A DNA stretch of 27,350 nt from a virus, in IMG/VR virus record IMGVR_UViG_3300021197_001232, positions 1 through 27,350 of that record, one strand, 5' to 3'. The position numbers and the translations under genes were made by a program. Under the pieces are notes generated by a model. It was not told the DNA's origin. It worked only from the letters and a program-made list of their open reading frames with translations, and did no database searches. Positions 13,525 to 20,218 of this stretch are shown in pieces; position 1 is the first letter of the stretch, and every line of letters begins with the position of its first letter.

Positions 13525-14649
13525 ATGGCAAAGATTAGATTAAGTCAATTATATTCTGCGAGTGGTACTGGATTGGGATATCAGATCTCATCTTATATGA
13601 TGATGCGTAATCTAGAAGGGACCACTAATAGAGTATGGGAGATTGGTAATAATTCATATAAAGCATTTAGAAATACATTCTCCAATGATATTAATGTAGT
13701 CTCTGATTATAATGATGTAAAACCCGACAAAATCATGTCTTTGGATGATGAAGTTGGATTTGATGAATTGTGTGTTCAATTAGAATCTAATAAAGATCTT
13801 GAATTGATTGAGTTGGACATTTATCCAACACCTAAAAATATTACAAATCCATCTTCTCCATTATTCTCTGCTCTGAAGAGAACATTGACATTTAAAGATG
13901 ATGTGTATACTGCTGCACAGGATTTTAGATCCAAATTTGATGGTGAAGTCATTGCTATGCATGTTCGTAGGGGTGATTTTGCAGACATTGCAAATGGTAT
14001 GTTCCTATGTGGTGAAGATTACTTTAATGATGCATTATCTAAATTACCACAAGATCTGCCAGTATTGATCTTTACTAATGATAAAGATAGTGTAATTTCT
14101 GATCATGCATTGATTGCGAGTGATCCTGCTCGGTTTACATTTATCACTGATTTGTACAATAATAATGAGTTATCTGATTGTGACTATGGTCAAGAATTGG
14201 ATAGGTTAGTTGATATTAGTGGTAATTGTAGATTTGATTATAAAATGGCACTTGCGGAGATTGTAAAGAGGGAGATGGGCATGGTTCCTCCATATGATGT
14301 CTTGAAGAAGGAGATGAAGAGGATTATATCTGAATTATCACCAGTATACACACGTAAATTAAAAAAGAATCTTTACAACTATTCTGTTGACCTCTGCTTG
14401 ATGACGATGTGTGATTATCACATTGTCTCTAATAGTACATATTCATTGTGGGGAACTGAATTGTCAGGTTCATCAAAACAAGTAATCTACCCTAAATATT
14501 GGATGCAGGGACATGAAGATGACATGACCCTAAAAACTGATCTTGGTGATTATAATCAAACAAAAGATATTGGTCACCTGTTTGTATCAAAACCAAATTT
14601 TGAAGGATTGGCAAATCCTGATCCCCGTTCATTTATCGTTGTAAATTGA
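13525..14649 (+). CDS. GT11-like (fucosyltransferase superfamily) glycosyltransferase 2
   Basis: 374 residues from ATG 13525. HVRRGDF (146-152) is an intact motif I for GDP-fucose-type donors, LPVLIFTND (178-186) and DLCLMTMCDYHIVSNSTYSL (289-308) with WGTELSG are motifs II and III, and YPKYW follows as the C-terminal strand. An insertion of about 75 residues (210-285) between motifs II and III is unusual. Unlike its counterpart at 10150 the catalytic-type HxRRxD is complete, so this one is the better candidate for activity. Likely adds fucose or a related sugar to a glycan; target unknown. Confidence 0.75.
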   Translation: MAKIRLSQLYSASGTGLGYQISSYMMMRNLEGTTNRVWEIGNNSYKAFRNTFSNDINVVSDYNDVKPDKIMSLDDEVGFDELCVQLESNKDLELIELDIYPTPKNITNPSSPLFSALKRTLTFKDDVYTAAQDFRSKFDGEVIAMHVRRGDFADIANGMFLCGEDYFNDALSKLPQDLPVLIFTNDKDSVISDHALIASDPARFTFITDLYNNNELSDCDYGQELDRLVDISGNCRFDYKMALAEIVKREMGMVPPYDVLKKEMKRIISELSPVYTRKLKKNLYNYSVDLCLMTMCDYHIVSNSTYSLWGTELSGSSKQVIYPKYWMQGHEDDMTLKTDLGDYNQTKDIGHLFVSKPNFEGLANPDPRSFIVVN

Positions 14650-14650
14650 C

Positions 14651-14857
14651 ATGTCAAGACGAGCAGAGAGATTAGAGTCAAACTATCTCAAAAAGTTATT
14701 CCACCTCAAAAAGACAACACATCATAAGCAAGTAAAGATTGGTTCTATGGCATTAGCAGACTTTATTAGAGTTCTTGTTGATGAGACACCATCAATGTCT
14801 TTGAAGACTGCAAAGGAATTATATGAAATTGCAGATGAATTGGATGAACTATACTAA
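14651..14857 (+). CDS. hypothetical basic protein, 68 aa
   Basis: N-terminal half is very basic (MSRRAERLESNYLKKLFHLK, KTTHHKQVK); C-terminal half is helical and acidic (ADFIRVLVDETPSMSLKTAK, ELYEIADELDELY). Such a layout suits nucleic-acid or membrane contact, but nothing proves it. Starts 1 base after the previous stop. Confidence 0.6.
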   Translation: MSRRAERLESNYLKKLFHLKKTTHHKQVKIGSMALADFIRVLVDETPSMSLKTAKELYEIADELDELY

Positions 14858-14902
14858 ACAAGTATTTTAAACCCCTTATAAGCGATTCTGGAGGCACTAC
14901 AG

Positions 14903-15124
14903 ATGATGAATGATGATTGGCGCTATAGTGATCAAAAAATGGATGTAAGGACACAAGGATTAAATATTCTATTAAAGAAGTTTGGTAGTGAATTGTGTTC
15001 TGATGGTTCGCCACGTTACAGCAATCAAGGCATTTATGAATGTATTCATGATTGGGTAAGTCAGGGCAATATGAGGACAGATGGGATAGTGGCATACTAC
15101 AAGGCATATTACGCTGATCAGTAG
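14903..15124 (+). CDS. hypothetical protein, 73 aa
   Basis: GGAGG at 14890-14894, 8 bases before ATG 14903, selects the first of two ATGs. Opens MMNDDWRYSDQKMDVRTQGL and ends YYKAYYADQ; Tyr/Asp-rich, helical. The WRYSD..VR..GLN opening recalls a small cyanophage family of unknown role. Confidence 0.6.
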   Translation: MMNDDWRYSDQKMDVRTQGLNILLKKFGSELCSDGSPRYSNQGIYECIHDWVSQGNMRTDGIVAYYKAYYADQ

Positions 15125-15133
15125 TGGTATACT
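15125..15133 (+). promoter_or_regulatory. extended -10 promoter TGGTATACT
   Basis: TG at 15125-15126, one base, then TATACT (15128-15133), the extended -10 form that can work without a good -35. The start would be about 15140, exactly the A of the next ATG, implying a leaderless mRNA. Confidence 0.5.
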
Positions 15134-15139
15134 AGATGC

Positions 15140-15406
15140 ATGTTCAACTCCACTGACATGCTGGTTTTAATTACCGAAGATCTTGGTTGTGCTCACACCA
15201 TTGATTCTGAAGGCACATTGATGTATTCTCCCCTGATGGTGGGTGGGGGACTTGAGACTGAAGAATGGATTGAAGTTGATCATCTGGCAATGCTTGGTGA
15301 AGATAAGCAGATTCGGGATTCTATCAATGAGATTCATGAGCAGTTGATTCTTGCAAATCAGGCACTGGGATGGTACTATACTGATGTACCGATCGCAGTA
15401 TCCTGA
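15140..15406 (+). CDS. hypothetical protein, 88 aa, possibly leaderless
   Basis: ATG lies 7 bases after a TATACT box, so transcript and start codon would coincide. Beta-rich N-terminus with many Gly (MFNSTDMLVLITEDLGCAHT, LMYSPLMVGGGLETEEWIEV), then helix (QIRDSINEIHEQLILANQAL). An ATG at 15137 in another frame is not followed by a long reading frame. Function unknown. Confidence 0.55.
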   Translation: MFNSTDMLVLITEDLGCAHTIDSEGTLMYSPLMVGGGLETEEWIEVDHLAMLGEDKQIRDSINEIHEQLILANQALGWYYTDVPIAVS

Positions 15407-15426
15407 ACACCTAATATTTTTTTATC

Positions 15427-15756
15427 ATGAACACATTTAAAGTCAAACTCATTTTTATTGATGAGAGTACACAAGAGAAGACATTGAATGTCGGATGTAG
15501 TTCTGAGGAATTACGTGAGATTCTAATGGATACTACACCAAACCTCAAGGATCTTGAGATTGGTGATAATGAACGCTGGCGTAGTGTAAGAGTCAGTAAG
15601 ATCGAAGCAATGATTGATGAACTACAGGATGCCGTAACTATTTGTTATGATGTTGATAACAGTAGTGAGGATCATGAGCGTAGTTATCCATATGCTGCTG
15701 GATATTCCCGTTCTGCGATGCAGAATGCAATCAGGACACTTACTGATTTGTTATGA
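15427..15756 (+). CDS. hypothetical protein, 109 aa
   Basis: Preceded by TTTTTTTATC and no Shine-Dalgarno, the same leader end as at 11757. N-terminal beta strands (KVKLIFIDESTQEKTLNVG), a central helix (SKIEAMIDELQDAVTICYDV) and a polar C-terminus with helix (SRSAMQNAIRTLTDLL). The stop overlaps the next start by 4 bp. Unrecognised. Confidence 0.6.
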   Translation: MNTFKVKLIFIDESTQEKTLNVGCSSEELREILMDTTPNLKDLEIGDNERWRSVRVSKIEAMIDELQDAVTICYDVDNSSEDHERSYPYAAGYSRSAMQNAIRTLTDLL

Positions 15757-15998
15757 TGTATAAGTTAGAATTAGATAAGGTTGCATTCAAGTATCTAAAA
15801 GGACTTGCATGTACTGATGATGGATTGCCTATGTTTGCACCCATTACTGGATCATATGAATTGCGTTCTGCGATTAAGAGAGCAGAGGCAGAAGTTGCAT
15901 GGGTGATGTATACTGAGAAGGAACCTGATGCAGCACATAGAGAATATGCAACCAAGGATCAATTTTATGCTAATGAATTCTTTTTGCCTGTAAAATGA
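15753..15998 (+). CDS. hypothetical protein, 81 aa
   Basis: Two adjacent ATGs (15753, 15756); coupled to the previous gene. Helical (LELDKVAFKYLKGLACTDDG, SYELRSAIKRAEAEVAWVMY). Ends in a polar Phe-rich tail (DQFYANEFFLPVK). Overlaps the next gene by 4 bp. Unrecognised. Confidence 0.6.
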   Translation: MMYKLELDKVAFKYLKGLACTDDGLPMFAPITGSYELRSAIKRAEAEVAWVMYTEKEPDAAHREYATKDQFYANEFFLPVK

Positions 15999-16216
15999 CA
16001 ACTAACATTGATCCAAATGATCCAAGGTATTTTACTGAAACAAGTAGTATATCATATGATCGCCATCATTATCGCATTGTGATGAAGGATGGCAGGAGTG
16101 GAGTGGTTGAGGATTATGAGAAGGTCAGAGCATTTTGGTTTGAATATGATTCAAGTATGTTGAGTCATGTAGATGTTCTTGATATAAAGAATACTGTCAA
16201 GGGTTTTGGAGGATAG
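15995..16216 (+). CDS. conserved hypothetical cyanophage-type protein, 73 aa
   Basis: Opens MTTNIDPNDPRYFTETSSIS, followed by HHYRIVMKDGRSGVVEDYEK, a beta-hairpin pattern also common in cyanophage small proteins. Its end contains the GGAGG ribosome site of the next gene, and that gene's start is 5 bases after its stop. Function unknown. Confidence 0.65.
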   Translation: MTTNIDPNDPRYFTETSSISYDRHHYRIVMKDGRSGVVEDYEKVRAFWFEYDSSMLSHVDVLDIKNTVKGFGG

Positions 16217-16220
16217 TACA

Positions 16221-17411
16221 GTGTCAGTCAGTAATGCGTATGTTGTTGGTTATGGAATGATTGATGCATTAGGAAGTAATCCTTCCCAGTGCTTCAAAGG
16301 AATGCTAGATGATAAAAACTACAGTATGGAGTTAGACTTCATGAGTAGTCATAAGATTCAGTATGGCATACCATGTCATCATGACACTGTGCTTCCCGAG
16401 GGGTTCGCGCCGAAAAAATTAAAGACCATGACACGGGCACAAGAACTGGCATTACATGCAACTGAACAAGCATTGAGGCATTCTAAGTTACCACACAGTT
16501 CTAATGTCGCTGTGATCATGAGTAGTTGCAGTAATGATGTTGAGTCGCTTGATGCAAACTATCAACGCCTCAAAGATAATAAGCGTGTGAATCCGTTTAC
16601 TATTGTCAATCGTATTCCAGATATGATTGCAGGGCAGATATGTACTTACTATCAGTTTCATGGTGCAAGTGTAGCATTACAAGCATCATGTGCAACTGGA
16701 ATGTATAGTATTGATTATGCAATGAGAATACTGGATGAGTATGACTATGTAATTGTCGGTGGTAGTGACGCAGGAGTATTTGAGATTGCATTAAAATACT
16801 TCTCAAGTATTGGCGCACTGGGTAATCATAACTGTCCTTTTGATGAAGAACGTGAAGGGTTTGTGATGGGTGAAGGTGCGGGAGTATTAATTCTACAGTC
16901 AATGGAGAAGGTACAAGAGTATGGATCAAAGATACATGCAAAGTTATTCCCTGTAGGTGCTGCGACTGATGGGTTTGATCTTACGTCACCAGCATCAGAT
17001 GGTAGGGGAGCAAAGATTGCATTGAATAAAGCATTATCAAAGTTACCAACAAAGAAGATTGATATGGTATCTGCACATGCTACCAGTACACCAGTAGGTG
17101 ATATTGTAGAGTATAATGTAGTCAAAGAATTCTTCAATAATATTCCGATGTATGCACCTAAGTCTAAGATAGGACATACCCTTGGTGCATCAGGTGTATT
17201 GGAGTGTATTTACAGTATTGAGAGTATGAAGAATAGAGTGATTCCAAGGTGTTATAATTTAAAGAATTGTAGTTATGATATTGATAATATATTGGTAAAA
17301 GATGCAGTAAAACTATCAGGGATTGATACGTTACGTACAATGAATAATAGTTTTGGATTTGGTGGTAAATGTGCATCTCAGGTAGTAGAAGTATCATGGT
17401 TTTATCCATAG
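16221..17411 (+). CDS. fabF: beta-ketoacyl-ACP synthase (KAS II/FabF-type)
   Basis: Condensing enzyme of fatty-acid elongation: malonyl-ACP plus acyl-ACP gives 3-oxoacyl-ACP. GTG 16221 is the start because GGAGG (16208-16212) lies 8 bases upstream. The full catalytic set is present: Cys157 in ASCATG, His286 in SAHATSTPVGD, Lys314 and His319 in KSKIGHTLGASG, with CPFDEEREGFVMGEGAG at 205-221 and FGFGG near 378-382. FabF's usual TN after FGFGG is KC here, a rare change beside the active site. At 396 residues it is close to FabF (412), so it looks intact. Low-GC, codon-matched to its neighbours, so not recently acquired from a GC-rich source. No ACP, FabD or FabG lies nearby; it must use host partners. 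Last gene of the train before the 488-bp gap. Confidence 0.85.
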   Translation: MSVSNAYVVGYGMIDALGSNPSQCFKGMLDDKNYSMELDFMSSHKIQYGIPCHHDTVLPEGFAPKKLKTMTRAQELALHATEQALRHSKLPHSSNVAVIMSSCSNDVESLDANYQRLKDNKRVNPFTIVNRIPDMIAGQICTYYQFHGASVALQASCATGMYSIDYAMRILDEYDYVIVGGSDAGVFEIALKYFSSIGALGNHNCPFDEEREGFVMGEGAGVLILQSMEKVQEYGSKIHAKLFPVGAATDGFDLTSPASDGRGAKIALNKALSKLPTKKIDMVSAHATSTPVGDIVEYNVVKEFFNNIPMYAPKSKIGHTLGASGVLECIYSIESMKNRVIPRCYNLKNCSYDIDNILVKDAVKLSGIDTLRTMNNSFGFGGKCASQVVEVSWFYP

Positions 17412-17468
17412 AGATACTGGGGATATACTGGGGAGTATCTTAGTGGTTACTCTCTGGTATATTGTATC

Positions 17469-17493
17469 GGTTTATACCATATAACCTTTTTTT
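17469..17493 (+). terminator. intrinsic terminator after the KAS gene
   Basis: GGTTTAT/ATATAACC pairs (one bulge) around a 3-base ACC loop, followed at once by seven T (17487-17493). It ends the train that closes with the ketoacyl synthase. A second palindrome, AACATT-ATT-AATGTT (17494-17508) followed by ATTTT, could act on either strand. Confidence 0.6.
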
Positions 17494-17598
17494 AACATTA
17501 TTAATGTTATTTTAAATGTATATGTGTGTTTTGTTCCGTCTGATACATCTTTTTTCTGCTACCCTAAATAAGACCTCTTTTACCCTGTATTTGTGTCG

Positions 17599-17659
17599 TT
17601 TTTAGTGCTCAGATCCTAGTGATCTTAGACGGCCTATTATAGCACGAGCACCAAAAAAA
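17599..17659 (+). repeat. large inverted repeat with internal hairpin (cruciform-like)
   Basis: TTTTTAGTGCTC (17599-17610) is complementary to GAGCACCAAAAA (17646-17657) with one mismatch. Inside lies a second stem, AGATC-CTAGT-GATCT (17611-17625). The two nested stems could fold as an RNA three-way junction or DNA cruciform. The right arm ends GAGCACCA, superficially tRNA-like, but the element is too short (61 bases) to be a tRNA. Confidence 0.55.
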
Positions 17660-17701
17660 TGCAAGGGGGCGCGAATAAAAACTATGAGGGTTCTCACAAA
17701 T

Positions 17702-17779
17702 CTCGTCGAGGGTATCACTTGACAATCTCGACGAGTCATGCTACCATAATCACAGGTACATTCATAATATCTCGACGAG
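17702..17779 (+). repeat. CTCGWCGAG motif cluster (three copies)
   Basis: CTCGTCGAG at 17702-17710, CTCGACGAG at 17727-17735 and 17771-17779. Each is a 4-bp palindrome around one base, and CTCGTCGAG is the exact reverse complement of CTCGACGAG. The first two start 25 bp apart and flank a TTGACA (17719-17724). Likely operator-type sites. Confidence 0.6.
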
Positions 17780-17839
17780 CATATGCATGAATGTCAAGGT
17801 ATCATAATATATCATGTATCATGTCTAAATAATCCGTTA

Positions 17840-17876
17840 TTGACACATTGACATCCACATTATCCCTTGTTATAAT
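17840..17876 (+). promoter_or_regulatory. consensus sigma70 promoter with tandem -35 boxes
   Basis: TTGACA occurs twice (17840-17845 and 17848-17853). The second is 17 bases from a perfect TATAAT (17871-17876). Predicted start about 17883, leaving a 17-base leader before ATG 17900. It drives the first gene of the cassette region. Confidence 0.85.
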
Positions 17877-17899
17877 ATCAAAGTCTGCACGGGGTTCTA

Positions 17900-18073
17900 A
17901 TGACATCAGTTTACGAAGCGACTCGCACTCGACGCCACCGCATCACATTGGATGTGCAAGCATTGGGTGACTTTAATCCACATCAAATCGACTTTTATAA
18001 ACTGTTTGGATTGCAGGAGAATGAATGTGTAGATGTATACGTTGAAGACCTTGACCCATGTGAGGTGTGGTAA
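17900..18073 (+). CDS. hypothetical basic-to-acidic protein, 57 aa
   Basis: First gene behind a consensus promoter and ended by a strong terminator, so a monocistronic early gene. MTSVYEATRTRRHRITLDVQ has a basic N-terminus, then an aromatic middle (HQIDFYKLFGLQENECVDVY) and an acidic end with VEDLDPCEVW. No family recognised. Monocistronic strong expression suggests an early host-takeover role (inference). Confidence 0.6.
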   Translation: MTSVYEATRTRRHRITLDVQALGDFNPHQIDFYKLFGLQENECVDVYVEDLDPCEVW

Positions 18074-18097
18074 TAAGAGATACTCAACAATCATATG

Positions 18098-18136
18098 TCC
18101 TTATGGGTTCTGGTGAGAATTCATAAGGATTTTTTT
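18098..18136 (+). terminator. strong intrinsic terminator
   Basis: TCCTTATG (18098-18105) pairs with CATAAGGA (18122-18129). GG/TT wobbles and TTCT/AGAA extend the stem to 14 pairs around a GGTG loop, then seven T (18130-18136). It ends the 57-residue gene. Confidence 0.85.
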
Positions 18137-18293
18137 ATAATGTTTTTTTATTAAAAAAATATTGCAGGTTCAGTGTCGATGTGTTGATCAGGAAGTTACC
18201 CCACTCCCGTTGTTGCTGATTGTCTTTAAATTATAGCGATTTTTAAATGTAATGGGGATAGAGTGTGCCAGTTCTACAAGTGGATTTTGATGG

Positions 18294-18348
18294 TTGCCAG
18301 GGTGCCTTGGCAGGGTTATGTTGGTCACAAGTCAACCACCACAGACTC
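18294..18348 (+). promoter_or_regulatory. promoter TTGCCA-N17-TATGTT and CA-rich leader
   Basis: TTGCCA (18294-18299) and TATGTT (18317-18322), 17 apart. The transcript would start near 18329 and carry the leader AAGTCAACCACCACAGACTC (18329-18348) up to ATG 18349. This leader recurs before seven other genes and lacks a Shine-Dalgarno. Confidence 0.55.
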
Positions 18349-18822
18349 ATGGGCACCAGATCACGAATCGGCATCGAACTCCAGGATCACAGCGTCGTCA
18401 GTTCCTATTGCCACTGGGATGGATACCCGAAGGGCAATGGCAGAACACTAGTGAAGCACTACCAGGACCGCGAAGCAGTCAAGGAGTTGATTGATGGCGG
18501 GTCAATGTCATCAGTGCGAACACGTAACACCTGGAACAGTGGTAAGATTTTAAAAGATGAGAACGGAGAGTACATCTTCGATTCTGAGGGTTATCTCATG
18601 AGTGAGAATGATCGTGACCCACAACCACAGTATCACTCCGAACGTGGCGATGGTATGGAACCGATGCACTCATCGTTTGATCAGTTCACAAAAGACAACT
18701 GTGATGAGGAGTTTGTGTATCTCTACAGTTTGGATGGTGAGTGGAAGTGCTGGGAGTTGGAGCGGATCACATTCGCTGGAGTATGGTACAATAAAACCAT
18801 ACGCACGGAGATTCCTGCATGA
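18349..18822 (+). CDS. conserved phage protein (RSRIGIEL family), 157 aa
   Basis: Start fixed by the shared leader; the frame is open upstream but that part overlaps the promoter. Opens MGTRSRIGIELQDHSVVSSY, then CHWDGYPKGNGRTLVKHYQD, a pattern typical of a phage family with RSRIGIEL and HWDGYP motifs and no known function. A repeated EREDG-like segment and acidic aromatic C-terminus (EEFVYLYSLDGEWKCWELER) follow. The stop overlaps the next start (ATGA). GC is higher than in the left half of the window. Confidence 0.75.
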   Translation: MGTRSRIGIELQDHSVVSSYCHWDGYPKGNGRTLVKHYQDREAVKELIDGGSMSSVRTRNTWNSGKILKDENGEYIFDSEGYLMSENDRDPQPQYHSERGDGMEPMHSSFDQFTKDNCDEEFVYLYSLDGEWKCWELERITFAGVWYNKTIRTEIPA

Positions 18823-18968
18823 ACCTTCCTGACGACTACTGGTTGGACAATGCCTTCATGGCAGCACTTGAAGAGAGAGCAGCATTCTTTGAGGTAACGG
18901 TAGACTATTACCTTGAAGAGTTCTTCTGTTCAGATCTCGACGAGCACATGTCACACGTTCTCGACTAG
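18819..18968 (+). CDS. small acidic protein, 49 aa, carrying two CTCGAC motifs
   Basis: MNLPDDYWLDNAFMAALEER, then a helical acidic stretch with Phe and Tyr. The last residues (SDLDEHMSHVLD) are encoded by a CTCGACGAG (18936-18944) and a CTCGACTAG (18960-18968). The latter supplies the TAG stop. Coupled to the previous gene by 4 bp. Whether it is translated or mainly a carrier of the motifs is unclear. Confidence 0.5.
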   Translation: MNLPDDYWLDNAFMAALEERAAFFEVTVDYYLEEFFCSDLDEHMSHVLD

Positions 18969-18988
18969 CACACACGCAATCATTCATC

Positions 18989-19270
18989 ATGAATTACACA
19001 CTCAAACAACTCCAAGACCGAGTATCACGAATGATCAAAGAACAGGGAGAAGATGCAGAATGTGCCGCATGGATCTATACTAAGAATGATTGTCATCTAA
19101 AGGATGAAGATGGTGAGACTGATTATGACCACAACGTAGAAGATGTTGAGGTTCTTCAACGTATCTTCTATCAAGTTGGTGATTCTGATTACATCTATCA
19201 GTGCATTCAAGATGAAGTAGATGAAGCAACAGAAGAGCAGTTGATGCAGTATCAGCAGGAGTTGGTCTGA
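18989..19270 (+). CDS. hypothetical acidic protein, 93 aa
   Basis: MNYTLKQLQDRVSRMIKEQG starts an amphipathic helix; later ECAAWIYTKNDCHLKDEDGE and the acidic VEDVEVLQRIFYQVGDSDYI, then a Gln-rich end. No Shine-Dalgarno; preceded by a CAATCATTCATC leader. Ends overlapping the next start by one base (TGATG). Unrecognised. Confidence 0.6.
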   Translation: MNYTLKQLQDRVSRMIKEQGEDAECAAWIYTKNDCHLKDEDGETDYDHNVEDVEVLQRIFYQVGDSDYIYQCIQDEVDEATEEQLMQYQQELV

Positions 19271-19488
19271 TGTCAAACTTTAAAACATACTTAGTCACTG
19301 CAATTGAACTTGATTGGGATGATGAACTGGATGAAGAAGGACCAATAGATGAAGAAATAAAAAAAGATATTGTATCGGATTGTCTTGGAGAATGGTTTGC
19401 ATACAGCGAAGACCACCTCATAGACGATTTGAGTGATACTGCTGGATTTTGTATTAAATCGTTAGAATACAAATTCATAATGCCTTAA
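19270..19488 (+). CDS. hypothetical acidic protein, 72 aa
   Basis: MSNFKTYLVTAIELDWDDEL starts as a beta strand, followed by EEGPIDEEIKKDIVSDCLGE. Very acidic centre. Stop-start coupled to the previous gene, so the pair probably forms one cassette. Unrecognised. Confidence 0.6.
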   Translation: MSNFKTYLVTAIELDWDDELDEEGPIDEEIKKDIVSDCLGEWFAYSEDHLIDDLSDTAGFCIKSLEYKFIMP

Positions 19489-19499
19489 GGTTTGAATGG

Positions 19500-19553
19500 T
19501 TGGCAGAGCATCCCGCCGTGGTATTGTTTGGAGGTCAACCACCACAGGACACC
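19500..19553 (+). promoter_or_regulatory. promoter TTGGCA-N16-TATTGT and CA-rich leader
   Basis: TTGGCA (19500-19505) and TATTGT (19522-19527), 16 apart; the leader contains GGTCAACCACCACAGGAC and ends at ATG 19554. The TTGGCAG core of the -35 recurs at 22043. Confidence 0.5.
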
Positions 19554-19808
19554 ATGGACGCCATAGACAACTGGATCATTAACGAAGGGATCGTTTTTGT
19601 GATCGATGATCGTTTGGCAAAGATTGACGACATGCTCTCAGAGGAACACTGCGGTATCCCCTGTTCGATGCTGTCTGAGGGTGAGACCTGCCACACCACC
19701 GACGCCATCCGCATGATGCTGGAGGGCATGGGAGACCGTGAGATCGCAGATTCTGTGATGCGCGACTTTGACCCAACACCACAGGAGACATCCTTCGACA
19801 TGTTCTAA
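19554..19808 (+). CDS. hypothetical protein, 84 aa, GC-rich gene
   Basis: ATG 19554 lies right after the shared leader; an upstream TTG (19500) belongs to the promoter. MDAIDNWIINEGIVFVIDDR is followed by a Cys pair (HCGIPCSM) and HTTDAIRMMLEGMGDREIAD, helical. GC content is clearly above that of the left half of the window. Unrecognised. A hairpin with promoter features follows. Confidence 0.6.
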   Translation: MDAIDNWIINEGIVFVIDDRLAKIDDMLSEEHCGIPCSMLSEGETCHTTDAIRMMLEGMGDREIADSVMRDFDPTPQETSFDMF

Positions 19809-19818
19809 AGAAATGTGA

Positions 19819-19853
19819 CAGGGGGTTCACAACGCCCCCTGATCATGTATTGT
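19819..19853 (+). promoter_or_regulatory. hairpin plus promoter TTCACA-N16-TATTGT
   Basis: CAGGGGG (19819-19825) pairs with CCCCCTG (19835-19841): a 7-bp stem, terminator-like. The loop holds TTCACA (19826-19831), which fits a -35, and TATTGT (19848-19853) a -10, 16 bases away. The leader GTCAACCAAACCACCACA then precedes the next gene. One element appears to both end and restart transcription. Confidence 0.5.
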
Positions 19854-19882
19854 AGACAAGTCAACCAAACCACCACAATGAC

Positions 19883-20146
19883 ATGTTCGCTTCCATCATC
19901 CGCACCGCAGTCCGCTCCCACCTTATCAATGGCGGACCTCAAACTTGCTCACAAGTGGTTGCTGCTATGGGACTCGATCCCAAACGCCACAAGGGAACCA
20001 TCCACGCCATCATGTGCGACCTGGAATCCAGCGGAGTGCTTTGGGCGGAACTCCACCACAAGACAATGAAGCGCACCAAGTGGCACATTGCCCCAGGCAT
20101 GATCCGCAAGCGTGACCGACTCGCTGCTGCATTCGCCATTGTGTGA
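19883..20146 (+). CDS. putative winged-helix DNA-binding protein, 87 aa
   Basis: Starts MFASIIRTAVRSHLINGGPQ; the TCSQVVAAMGLDPKRHKGTI segment reads as a helix-turn-helix, IHAIMCDLESSGVLWAELHH as the recognition helix and wing, and TKWHIAP as a closing strand. That is the wHTH order. A basic tail with RKRDRLAAAF follows. A transcription regulator or DNA-mimicking partner is inferred, with no known target. The gene is GC-rich. ATG 19883 is chosen over 19878, which opens another frame. Confidence 0.55.
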   Translation: MFASIIRTAVRSHLINGGPQTCSQVVAAMGLDPKRHKGTIHAIMCDLESSGVLWAELHHKTMKRTKWHIAPGMIRKRDRLAAAFAIV

Positions 20147-20157
20147 ACAATAGTTAC

Positions 20158-20194
20158 GGGAGGGGTCACACTCTCCCTCTTTGTTCGCTATGAT
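20158..20194 (+). promoter_or_regulatory. hairpin plus weak promoter before the 20219 gene
   Basis: GGGAG (20158-20162) and CTCCC (20173-20177) can pair, with GTCACA (20165-20170) as -35-like in the loop and TATGAT (20189-20194) 18 bases downstream. The leader AAAGTCAACCACCACAG then leads to ATG 20219. Confidence 0.45.
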
Positions 20195-20218
20195 TTGAAA
20201 GTCAACCACCACAGAACC

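Larger units (their letters stand above)
17412..17899 (+). other. 488-bp gene-free boundary region
   Basis: No coding frame with protein-like sequence. It begins with a duplicated ATACTGGGG unit (17415-17434) inside a GATACT/AGTATC inverted repeat. Then come two terminator-like hairpins with T runs, a late-promoter-like CCTAAATA (17572-17579) and a large inverted repeat (17599-17659). Three CTCGWCGAG motifs (17702-17779) follow, and tandem TTGACA boxes lead to a consensus promoter (17840-17876). It separates the long SD-driven gene train from the cassette region. Confidence 0.8.

Noticed and set aside
17605-17651. tRNA-like ending GAGCACCA with paired GTGCTC
   Set aside because: Only about 50 bases between the arms and no anticodon or T-arm sequence; not a tRNA.
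19815-20069. 84-residue frame overlapping the winged-helix gene
   Set aside because: It overlaps the hairpin and promoter, and is Ser/Thr/Pro-rich as expected of a shadow of the 19883 gene.
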